Source: Weimeria sp002480925 (lineage in GTDB: Bacteria; Bacillota; Clostridia; Lachnospirales; Lachnospiraceae). From it: 64,000 nucleotides of DNA. Positions 26,180 to 33,430 of the stretch are shown here, piece after piece. Each line of letters begins with the position of its first letter. The stretch's first letter is position 1. The stretch covers positions 1 through 64,000 of the forward strand of contig NZ_JBQHVU010000011.1 of the NCBI RefSeq assembly GCF_052064335.1, read 5' to 3'. Under the pieces are notes generated by a model, which made no database searches, was not told the DNA's origin, and saw only the letters and a list, made by a program, of their open reading frames with translations. A program made the translations under genes and the position numbers.

Positions 26180-27190
26180 TTACTTATTGCTTTCCTCTAT
26201 AAACTGACTGAGCTTGTCCCCAGCCTTACCGCTGTCGATAAGCTCCTCTGCTCTCCTTACTCCCTCCTTCATATTCCCTGCCTTCCCGGCTATATAAATG
26301 GCTGCGCCGGCATTCAGGCAGACGGCCTGCCTCTTAGGTCCTTTATCTGCACCGCTTATTATGTCTCTCGTGATCCTTGCGTTTTCCTCAGGCCTGCCGC
26401 CAAGAAGCTCTTTCTTATCACAGGTCTTATATCCGAAGTCCTCAGGTGAGATCCTGTAGATGCCCTTCCTGTCTCCATTTATCTCACATACTGCTGTAGG
26501 CGAGCTCATCGATATCTCATCGAGACTGTCAAGTCCGTAAACTACCATTCCGCGCTTAACTCCGAGATTTGAAAGCACCTTTGCAAGTGGCTCGACAAGC
26601 GACTCATCATAAACCCCCATGACCTGGTAGGCTGCTCCGGCAGGAGAGGTAAGAGGTCCTAGTATATTAAAAATTGTACGTATCCCAAGCTCTTTCCTTA
26701 CAGGTCCGACAAATCTCATTGCGCTGTGATATCTCTGGGCAAAAAGGAAGCAGATATTTATCTTTTTAAGAATCTCTAAGTTCCTGGCCGGATCTATATC
26801 GATCTTTACTCCTAGTGCCTCAAGGCAGTCTGCTGCTCCTGACCTTGATGAGGCTGCTCTGTTTCCGTGCTTTGCTACCGGTATATCATCTGCTGCTATT
26901 ACGATCGATGCGGTGGTAGAAATATTAAAAGAATTTGAACCATCTCCGCCTGTTCCTACTATTTCAAGGACATCCATATCATTCAAGAGCTTTGTGCCTG
27001 CTGCCCTCATTCCCTCTGCGGACGCCGTTATCTCATCTATAGTCTCACCTTTCATGGAAAGGGCGGTAAGATAGGCTGCCTCCTGAACCTGGCTGGCGTT
27101 TCCGCTCATTATCTCATCCATTACACTTCTGGCCTCATCATAGGTCAGATCCTGCTTATTTACAACCTTTTTGATCGCCTCTGCTATCAT
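26180..27190 (-). CDS. trpD: Anthranilate phosphoribosyltransferase
   Basis: A 336-residue transferase adding phosphoribose from PRPP to anthranilate. The PRPP-binding GTGGDGSNSFNIST motif (80-93) and the KHGNRAASSRSGAADCLE stretch are intact. It follows trpG by 15 bases and is not fused to it, as is usual in Clostridia. Confidence 0.97.
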   Translation of the reverse strand: MIAEAIKKVVNKQDLTYDEARSVMDEIMSGNASQVQEAAYLTALSMKGETIDEITASAEGMRAAGTKLLNDMDVLEIVGTGGDGSNSFNISTTASIVIAADDIPVAKHGNRAASSRSGAADCLEALGVKIDIDPARNLEILKKINICFLFAQRYHSAMRFVGPVRKELGIRTIFNILGPLTSPAGAAYQVMGVYDESLVEPLAKVLSNLGVKRGMVVYGLDSLDEISMSSPTAVCEINGDRKGIYRISPEDFGYKTCDKKELLGGRPEENARITRDIISGADKGPKRQAVCLNAGAAIYIAGKAGNMKEGVRRAEELIDSGKAGDKLSQFIEESNK

Positions 27191-27205
27191 TTCTGCCTCC
27201 TTATA

Positions 27206-27778
27206 TCACTGTCTGAAAAAATTTTCCATTATCTGCTTTCCAACGTCTGTCATAACTGACTCCGGATGGAACTGAACCCCGAATACAGGATATTCCTTAT
27301 GCTCTACTGCCATTATCTCCCTTTGCCCGTCATCCGAAACGGCTGTTACCCTAAGGCAGTCCGGCAGACTGTCCGGATCAGCTTCAAGCGAATGGTATCT
27401 GGCTGCGTAAAATACTTCCGGCAGGCCATCTAAAAGGATGCTCTTACCAGTCCGTCTGATTGGCTTCTTTTTACCATGCATAAGCTCCCTGGCATAGGTT
27501 ATCCTTCCACCGAAGGCCTGGACTATTGACTGGTGTCCCAGACAGACTCCCATTACTGGGACTTTTCCAGCGAATGATTTAATAAGCTCCATACATATAC
27601 CTGCATCCTCCGGTCTCTTTGGACCTGGAGATATGAGCAGGTAGTCAGGTTTCATTTTCTCGACGTCTTCAAGGCTGCATTCGTCATTCCTTATCACCCT
27701 TATATCCGGCCTGACCGAGCCAGCCAGATGATAAAGGTTATAGGTGAAGCTGTCATAATTATCCACAAGAACTACCAT
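27206..27778 (-). CDS. trpG: Anthranilate synthase glutamine amidotransferase
   Basis: A class I amidotransferase of about 190 residues feeding ammonia to TrpE. The catalytic Cys is in GVCLGHQSI, and His/Glu are in QFHPESVMTD. The start is ATG 27778, which overlaps the trpE stop in TAATG. A longer upstream frame is only overlap with trpE. It could serve pABA synthesis too (PabA), as often in Firmicutes. Confidence 0.95.
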   Translation of the reverse strand: MVVLVDNYDSFTYNLYHLAGSVRPDIRVIRNDECSLEDVEKMKPDYLLISPGPKRPEDAGICMELIKSFAGKVPVMGVCLGHQSIVQAFGGRITYARELMHGKKKPIRRTGKSILLDGLPEVFYAARYHSLEADPDSLPDCLRVTAVSDDGQREIMAVEHKEYPVFGVQFHPESVMTDVGKQIMENFFRQ

Positions 27779-29256
27779 TACAGACCTCCTTCTGACTTTT
27801 CCACTGCCAGAACGACTGCCTTTGCCTTGTTCTGACACTCCATGAATTCCTTTTCAGGCACCGAATCTGCTACTATTCCAGCTCCTGATCTTATCGTCAG
27901 CTTATCATTTTTCTTATAAGCCAGCCTTATCGCTATACATACATCCAGATTCCCGCTGAAATCTATATATCCTATTGCTCCGCCATAGATTCCTCTCTGG
28001 GAATGCTCAAGCTCCTCTATTATCTGGCAGGCTCTGAATTTCGGCGCTCCGGAAAGGGTTCCTGCCGGAAGGATGGCGTCGATTGCATCGATAGCGTCCT
28101 TATCATCTCTTATCTCTCCGACTACTGTCGATCCTATATGCATGACCTGCGAAAACTTCTGTACGCTCAGGTAATCAGTCACCCTTACGCTTCCGAGCCT
28201 TGAAATCTTTCCCACATCGTTTCTTCCCAGATCCACAAGCATGTTATGCTCTGAAAGCTCCTTCTCATCAGAGAGCAGATCCTTTATCAGGGCCTGATCC
28301 TCCTCATCATTCCTTCCTCTCGCTCTCGTTCCTGCCAGAGGAAAGCTCGATACGACACCGTTCTCTAGTCTGGCCAGGGTCTCCGGCGATGCTCCTGTCA
28401 TCTCTATGTCATCACTTGAGAAATAAAACATATAAGGACTCGGATTGCTGGTCCTTAAGACCCTGTATGTATCAAACAGATCACCTTTTGCCTTTGCCTG
28501 AAGAGGATCTGAGAGCACTACCTGAAATATATCTCCCTCATGGATATAGTGCTTTGCCTTTTCTACCATTCCGGCATATTCTTCTTCTGAAAAAAGAGGC
28601 TTTATCTGAGACTTGAGCTCAAGAGGGGCGAAATCATATTCATCATCACCTGTGATCACTTCCCTGATCTCCTTAAGTCTCTGCGCGGCCTTCTCATATG
28701 AATCCTCCGGATCAGTCGTATCGACCCCGCTTATCAGATAGATTTTCTGCTTATAATAGTCGAAGGCTATTACCTCGTTGAAAAGCATCAGGTCCATGTC
28801 CTTGAAATCACCGTCGTCTGAAAGATCAAGCTTTGGCTCTGCATATCTGATATAGTCATAGGAAAAATATCCGACCAGACCACCCGTGAAATATGGGAGT
28901 TCCTTTAGGACTGCGCTCTTATACTTTCTTACAATTCTTCTCAGCTCATCTCCCGGGTGGGTTACTTCAATTTCTTTAATCTCTGTCGTTCCATCATCGC
29001 ATAAGGACCTTTCTACCATATGTCCCTTCTGGCAGGTGATCTCCATTGTCGGCTTGTAGCCCAGAAATGAATATCTGCCCCAGGTCTTATCCTGACTCGC
29101 GCTCTCCAGCAGATAGACATGATTGCTCTTTGCGCGAAGCTTCTTCATCACCATGATAGGTGTAAGCATATCGGAGTAGATCTCCTCATATACCGGAATC
29201 CTTCTGAATTCCGAATCCATCGCGATTTCCTTTACTCTTGATAATTCAGGCTGCAT
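27778..29256 (-). CDS. trpE: Anthranilate synthase component I
   Basis: Chorismate-using enzyme of 492 residues, first step of tryptophan synthesis. The N-terminal inhibitor-binding motif (LLESASQD) suggests tryptophan feedback. Catalytic motifs include GDIFQVVLS, SFPLAGTRARG, LVDLGRNDVG and AGTLSGAPKFRA. AAAGGAG lies 12 bases before ATG 29256. It is the first gene of the operon, behind the T-box leader. Confidence 0.96.
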   Translation of the reverse strand: MQPELSRVKEIAMDSEFRRIPVYEEIYSDMLTPIMVMKKLRAKSNHVYLLESASQDKTWGRYSFLGYKPTMEITCQKGHMVERSLCDDGTTEIKEIEVTHPGDELRRIVRKYKSAVLKELPYFTGGLVGYFSYDYIRYAEPKLDLSDDGDFKDMDLMLFNEVIAFDYYKQKIYLISGVDTTDPEDSYEKAAQRLKEIREVITGDDEYDFAPLELKSQIKPLFSEEEYAGMVEKAKHYIHEGDIFQVVLSDPLQAKAKGDLFDTYRVLRTSNPSPYMFYFSSDDIEMTGASPETLARLENGVVSSFPLAGTRARGRNDEEDQALIKDLLSDEKELSEHNMLVDLGRNDVGKISRLGSVRVTDYLSVQKFSQVMHIGSTVVGEIRDDKDAIDAIDAILPAGTLSGAPKFRACQIIEELEHSQRGIYGGAIGYIDFSGNLDVCIAIRLAYKKNDKLTIRSGAGIVADSVPEKEFMECQNKAKAVVLAVEKSEGGL

Positions 29257-29309
29257 GGCTTAATTATGCTCCTTTCCGTGGTCAGGGACCAGGCCCTGAT
29301 CACTAAATA

Positions 29310-29590
29310 AAAAAGACCCGTTCCCAGAGTCGTCTCATTAACGATCTCCAGGAACGAGTCTATAAATGTCTATAGTCCCGCGGTGCCATCCTGATTCGTG
29401 GAAGTCCACACACTTAGCAAGGTACCAACATACCTCCGGCAACTGACGCATGCCTCTCGTCACAGAGTACTAAGAAATTATATCCTTTCACTGTGCCCTC
29501 AGCGGTCCATTTGGCAAGTCTCATACGATCCGGCTCTCATCATCCCGGACTCTCTGTGCGCGATAGCTTACTTTGATCTCCGCTTCATCG
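29310..29590 (-). promoter_or_regulatory. T-box riboswitch, tryptophan-specific
   Basis: On the minus strand the leader has all T-box parts. Stem I starts AGCGGAGATC (29584) and ends CCGCT, with a specifier TGG at 29509-29507 (the Trp codon) followed by A. The antiterminator T-box AGGATGGCACCGCG lies at 29392-29379. A terminator stem GACTCGTTCC...GGAACGGGTC, then TTTTTT, spans 29360-29310. Uncharged tRNA-Trp should stabilise the antiterminator and switch on trpE to trpA. Specifier assignment is by position in the loop, not by folding software. Confidence 0.93.
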
Positions 29591-29611
29591 GTTTCATTTA
29601 AATTTGCATTT

Positions 29612-29640
29612 ATATTACTACTCATGTCCTGCTTTTTCAA
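29612..29640 (-). promoter_or_regulatory. Promoter of the trp operon leader
   Basis: Minus strand: TTGAAA (29640-29635) and TAATAT (29617-29612) with a 17-base spacer. The T-box starts about 25 bases downstream. Confidence 0.6.
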
Positions 29641-29842
29641 GTGAAATTTTTTCATTTATAAAAAAGCCGGCAATTTATTTAGGCCAACATGTGGTCTGAA
29701 CAGTAACGGCGCCAGGGTTCAGGGCCATTAATCCTCTCATATACCTCAAACCTCAGACCTCACACCTCACACCTTCTCTTGACGTAGCCGGCAATCGATT
29801 ATAACCAGCATTATGAAAGTACAGCAAATTTTTAAAAAGCCA
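29641..29842. repeat. Intergenic stretch with CCTCA-type low-complexity repeats
   Basis: No gene is seen. Near 29746-29775 ACCTCAAACCTCAGACCTCA-like units are repeated four times. The same kind of unit recurs at 31985-32054, and a related CCCTGATCCCTAA-type sequence appears at 23541-23581, 29278-29305 and 30160-30240. Confidence 0.5.
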
Positions 29843-29871
29843 TTGACAAAAGCCTTGGAATTTAGTAAAAT
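29843..29871 (+). promoter_or_regulatory. Promoter of the tRNA pair
   Basis: TTGACA (29843-29848) and TAAAAT (29866-29871) with a 17-base spacer, about 70 bases before tRNA-Ser. Confidence 0.75.
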
Positions 29872-29940
29872 AGAAAAGCACGTTGAGTATCGGAAATCTC
29901 AACCGTGTCTTGGTACAGGGCATTTTTTTAAATGCTTTTT

Positions 29941-30028
29941 GGAGAAGTACTCAAGAGGCCGAAGAGGTGCCCCTGCTAAGGGTATAGGTCGGGAAACCGG
30001 CGCGAGGGTTCAAATCCCTCCTTCTCCG
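29941..30028 (+). tRNA. tRNA-Ser (anticodon GCT)
   Basis: Class II tRNA with a long variable arm (TAGGTCGGGAAACCGGC). Acceptor GGAGAAG/CTTCTCC, anticodon loop CTGCTAA giving GCT, T-loop GTTCAAATC. Encoded discriminator G; CCA is not encoded. Confidence 0.96.
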
Positions 30029-30035
30029 TTTATAT

Positions 30036-30106
30036 GGCGCCATAGCCAAGTGGTAAGGCAAAGGTCTGCAACACCTCTATCCCCGGTTCAAATCCGAGTG
30101 GCGCCT
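30036..30106 (+). tRNA. tRNA-Cys (anticodon GCA)
   Basis: Acceptor GGCGCCA/TGGCGCC, anticodon loop CTGCAAC giving GCA, T-loop GTTCAAATC, discriminator T (usual for tRNA-Cys). It lies 7 bases after tRNA-Ser, so both come from one transcript. Confidence 0.96.
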
Positions 30107-30113
30107 CTATATG

Positions 30114-30143
30114 ACAGTCCAGTGAAGCTGGGCTGTTTTTTTT
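30114..30143 (+). terminator. Terminator of the tRNA pair
   Basis: ACAGTCCAG (30114-30122) pairs with CTGGGCTGT (30128-30136), followed by seven T. Confidence 0.88.
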
Positions 30144-30239
30144 AGTGAATAGGAATCAGTAGTCAGGGCTTAGTGGTTTTGACCTGAAAACAGTTAAGTA
30201 CCCGCTAATCCCTGGACCCTGATCCCTAATTCCTAACTA

Positions 30240-31244
30240 CTAGCTCCTATATCCTACCCTGGCTTCGTACAGCATCCTAAGATTATCATAATAATCCGCA
30301 TTCGTTGTTGCCATCCATGGTGCTACATAGAAAATTCCAAGTATTCCGAATGTACATGCACTAAGCAGTGCCCATCCTATGAAGGACAGCTGGAGAATGA
30401 AGAATTCCATCTTATGACCTTCCATCATTGCCTCTGACAGACGGCGGGCCTCTGTACCGCTTATATCAGGATCGTCTGCTATGATATAGAATGTCATCGC
30501 CCAGCAGAAGCTCTTATAGATTCCCGGTATCACGAAAAGCAGTGTCCAGAGTCCTATAAAAAGATTTGTCGTAAAGTATGCTAAAAAGACATTTCCGAAC
30601 TTATCAAAAATACTGAAAATATCGCCAACTCCTGCATTTCTCATTCCTCTTACTATTCTAAGAAGAAGTACAAGGCCTCCTACTATAAGGATAGGAGAAA
30701 ATATCCATGAAATGATAGAACCTACAGGTGGTACTATGGCGGCTATTCCACCTGCTATAAGAGAGGGAAGCAGGACTGCAAGAACAGCATTCCAGTAATT
30801 ACCCTTGAATATAGCCCTGGCCTCTTCCTTGAGCAGGGACCTGTTCAGGATTCCGTTGAAAAAGACCGGCTGTCTCTGTACCGGCGGAGGTGTCTGATAT
30901 CCGCCATTCCACCCCTTGTTATTATTTCCGTTGTTCCAGCTGCTGTTATTATTTCCACCATTCCAGCCATTATTCTGCTGATCATTCCACTGCTTGTTAT
31001 TGCTCCAGCCATTCTGACCTGTGCCATTACCCTGGGCATTCCAGCTGTTATTATCAGACTGGCTGTTATTGCTCCAGCCATTCTGACCTGTGCCATTACT
31101 CTGGGCATTCCAACTGCCATTATCAGACTGGCTGTTATTGCTCCAGCCGTTCTGATCCGTGCCATTACCCTGAGTATTCCAACTGCCATTATCAGACTGG
31201 CCATTATTATTCCAGTTGCTTCCGTTGTTGAAATTATTATCCAT
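30240..31244 (-). CDS. DUF975 membrane protein with Asn/Gly/Trp-rich repeat tail
   Basis: A 334-residue protein of two parts. Residues 1 to about 118 are low-complexity and made of a repeating unit of about 22 residues (consensus QNGWSNNSQSDNGSWNAQ, three or so copies) rich in Asn, Gly, Ser and Trp, with no charge. From about 128 follows a DUF975-type membrane domain with four to six helices and the motif RNAGVGDIFSIFDKFGNVFL. The family function is unknown. It lies 19 bases behind a TM2 gene with a similar Gln/Asn-rich linker, so the two probably form an operon. Prion-like composition suggests condensate or surface interaction but is only inference. Confidence 0.75.
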   Translation of the reverse strand: MDNNFNNGSNWNNNGQSDNGSWNTQGNGTDQNGWSNNSQSDNGSWNAQSNGTGQNGWSNNSQSDNNSWNAQGNGTGQNGWSNNKQWNDQQNNGWNGGNNNSSWNNGNNNKGWNGGYQTPPPVQRQPVFFNGILNRSLLKEEARAIFKGNYWNAVLAVLLPSLIAGGIAAIVPPVGSIISWIFSPILIVGGLVLLLRIVRGMRNAGVGDIFSIFDKFGNVFLAYFTTNLFIGLWTLLFVIPGIYKSFCWAMTFYIIADDPDISGTEARRLSEAMMEGHKMEFFILQLSFIGWALLSACTFGILGIFYVAPWMATTNADYYDNLRMLYEARVGYRS

Positions 31245-31263
31245 TATTTACCTCCTCTTTGGA

Positions 31264-31770
31264 TCAGCCCAGTCTGCAGTTGTATTTCTGGCAGAAGCTT
31301 TCGTCACTTGAACATAATACTATAATACCCCTGATGAAATTAACGATAGCAGGAATACCTGTCCAGCAGAAAAGCAGATCTACAATTCCAAGACCTATCT
31401 GTCCCATATAGAAGTTACCTACTCCTATATCACCAAAGAGTATAAAAAGTATTCCGGCAGCCACCTTACTTCTGGCCGGAAGCGGCTGATAACCATAGTT
31501 CTGAAACTGATTATAGCCATTCTGGTAATTCTGCTGGAACTGACCACCCTGCTGGTACTGATTGTTACCATAGGCATTAAACTGATTATTCTGGTTATTA
31601 CCAAACTGATCATAATGGCCATTCTGATTACTTCCGTAGGGACCATACTGACTATTCTGGTTGCTTTGATACTGGCCTCCGTTTTCAGGACCAACTATAG
31701 ATCCGCAATTAGGGCAGACATTGCTGCCAGACTCGATCGGAGCCCCACAATTAGGGCAAAATTTTGACAT
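31264..31770 (-). CDS. Zinc-ribbon TM2-domain membrane protein
   Basis: A 168-residue protein. N-terminal zinc ribbon (CPNCGAPIE...CPNCGSIV, residues 5-25), a Gln/Asn/Tyr/Gly-rich linker (about 30-95), then two helices of a TM2 domain (AGILFILFGDIGVGNFYMGQ, then GIVDLLFCWTGIPAIVNF). TM2 proteins are widespread and poorly understood. The linker composition matches the tail of the downstream DUF975 protein, an unusual shared feature. Confidence 0.85.
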   Translation of the reverse strand: MSKFCPNCGAPIESGSNVCPNCGSIVGPENGGQYQSNQNSQYGPYGSNQNGHYDQFGNNQNNQFNAYGNNQYQQGGQFQQNYQNGYNQFQNYGYQPLPARSKVAAGILFILFGDIGVGNFYMGQIGLGIVDLLFCWTGIPAIVNFIRGIIVLCSSDESFCQKYNCRLG

Positions 31771-31801
31771 AAAATCCTCCTTGTTGGGATTAGGGGTAGG
31801 A

Positions 31802-32054
31802 AGTTCTTTTCGCTAAATTCGAGCTGCGCCTTCGGCTTGCTCTCGCTAATAATGAAGTTCTGTTCGCTAAGCTCAAGCTTCGCCTACGGCTTGCTTTCGC
31901 TAATCTCACAGAACGACCTCGCATAGGATTCAGACTTCGCTATCGCTCGTCTTCATCTCTATGCTTTCGGCCTCAGACAGCGGCCTCGCACCTCGCACCT
32001 CACACCTCTAACCTCACACCTCTAACCTCACACCTCTAACCTCGCACCTCTAAT
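31802..32054. repeat. Intergenic repeats: 54-bp direct pair and 14-bp tandem array
   Basis: Two imperfect copies of a unit of about 50 bases (AGTTCTNTTCGCTAA...CTTGCT-TCGCTAAT) lie at 31802-31850 and 31856-31904. Near 31990-32052 a 14-base unit (CACACCTCTAACCT) is repeated three to four times. No gene fits here. The array runs up to the end of the fumarase beta gene. Confidence 0.7.
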
Positions 32055-32583
32055 ACAAATACCCTCCCTTATCATCTGCTACTACTATCACTGGAAAATC
32101 CTTTACTGTGATCTTCCTTATAGCCTCCGCTCCCAGATCCTCATAGGCTATGATCTTTGAGCTTGTGATACATTTTGAAAGAAGCGCCCCGGCACCTCCG
32201 ATTGCTGCAAAATAAACAGCATGATTTCTTACTACAGCCTCTAGCACCTCCTTCGTTCGCTTTCCCTTTCCCACCATAGCCTTTTCTCCAAGGTCAAGCA
32301 GGGTAGGAGCGTATTTATCCATTCTGCTTGCAGTTGTAGGACCGGCCGATCCTATTGGCCTTCCCTCTCTGGCAGGAGATGGTCCCATATAGTAAATCGT
32401 TGAATCCTTAAGATCAATAGGAAGCTTCTGACCCTTTTCTATCAGGTCAAAAAGCCTTTTATGAGCTGCATCTCTGGCTACATACATTTCTCCAGTCAGA
32501 TAGACGAAGTCACCGATCTTTAAACTAGAAGCTTTTTCTGCCGTGATCGGCAGATCCATATGTATCTCCATTTTATTCTCCAT
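32050..32583 (-). CDS. fumB: Class I fumarate hydratase beta subunit
   Basis: The C-terminal-type subunit (about 177 residues) of a two-subunit Fe-S fumarase, interconverting fumarate and malate. Motifs: YLTGEMYVARDAAHKRL, YYMGPSPAREGRPIGSAGPTTASRMD and GKGKRTKEV. It pairs with the alpha subunit just upstream (2 bases apart or overlapping, depending on start: ATG 32583, ATG 32571, or GTG 32595). L(+)-tartrate dehydratase is the close alternative. The symbol denotes the beta subunit, not the E. coli gene fumB. Confidence 0.85.
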   Translation of the reverse strand: MENKMEIHMDLPITAEKASSLKIGDFVYLTGEMYVARDAAHKRLFDLIEKGQKLPIDLKDSTIYYMGPSPAREGRPIGSAGPTTASRMDKYAPTLLDLGEKAMVGKGKRTKEVLEAVVRNHAVYFAAIGGAGALLSKCITSSKIIAYEDLGAEAIRKITVKDFPVIVVADDKGGYLY

Positions 32584-32584
32584 T

Positions 32585-33430
32585 TCAGATCTCACAGCTT
32601 ATATGCCTGTTTACATGACAGCAGATATTTACTGCTACAGGAAGTCCTGCTATATGAGTAGGATAAGTATTTATATTTACTGCAAGAGCAGTAGTCCTTC
32701 CTCCGAGACCGGCAGGTCCTATACCAAGCGAATTTATCTCTGAAAGTGCCTCCTCCTCGAGATCTCTTACCCATTTCTTTTCTGAATGGACGCCGACCTC
32801 TCTGGTCAGGGCTTCCTTTGCCATTTCAGCAGATTTTTCGAAATTGCCGCCGATTCCGACTCCTACTACCATAGGAGGACAGGCGTTAGGACCAGCTTCC
32901 TTTACAGTTTCTACTATCGCTTCCCTGACACCATCTATACCCTGTGCAGGCTTAAGCATATAGATCCTGCTCATATTTTCACTGCCAAAGCCCTTTGGAG
33001 CAACCTTAATACGAATCTTATCTCCGGGTACTATTCTTTCATGGATTATGGCTGGAGTATTATCCCTTGTATTTACTCTCTCAATCGGGTCTGCAACAAC
33101 GGATTTACGAAGATAGCCCTCCTCGTATCCTCTTCTGACTCCCTCGTTTACAGCATCATTAAGATCCGATCCGCACAGATGCACATCCTGACCGATTTCA
33201 AGAAATATAACAGCCATTCCTGTGTCCTGACAGATAGGGATCATATCCTCTGATGCTATATCAAGGTTTTTCTCAAGCTGGGATATGATCTGCTTTCCAA
33301 GAGGATCATCCTCATTTTCTCCGGCCCTGTAGATAGCCTTCTTCATATCGTCTGAAAGCTTGTAGTTTATAGAGATGCACATCTCCCTGATCTTTTCAGT
33401 TATAACCGATGTATCAATTTCTCTGATCAT
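32585..33430 (-). CDS. fumA: Class I fumarate hydratase alpha subunit
   Basis: A 281-residue alpha subunit holding the 4Fe-4S cluster ligands, Cys in PICQDTG (about 67), GPNACPP and NICCHVNRH near the C-terminus. Its ATG overlaps the gyrA stop codon by 4 bases (ATGA), so a metabolic enzyme is coupled to DNA gyrase in one transcript. Could be tartrate dehydratase alpha; the generic motifs cannot decide. Confidence 0.87.
   Translation of the reverse strand: MIREIDTSVITEKIREMCISINYKLSDDMKKAIYRAGENEDDPLGKQIISQLEKNLDIASEDMIPICQDTGMAVIFLEIGQDVHLCGSDLNDAVNEGVRRGYEEGYLRKSVVADPIERVNTRDNTPAIIHERIVPGDKIRIKVAPKGFGSENMSRIYMLKPAQGIDGVREAIVETVKEAGPNACPPMVVGVGIGGNFEKSAEMAKEALTREVGVHSEKKWVRDLEEEALSEINSLGIGPAGLGGRTTALAVNINTYPTHIAGLPVAVNICCHVNRHISCEI

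Noticed and set aside
30890..31231. Plus-strand Cys/His/Ser-rich ORF
   Set aside because: It is the reverse reading of the Asn-rich repeats of the DUF975 gene.
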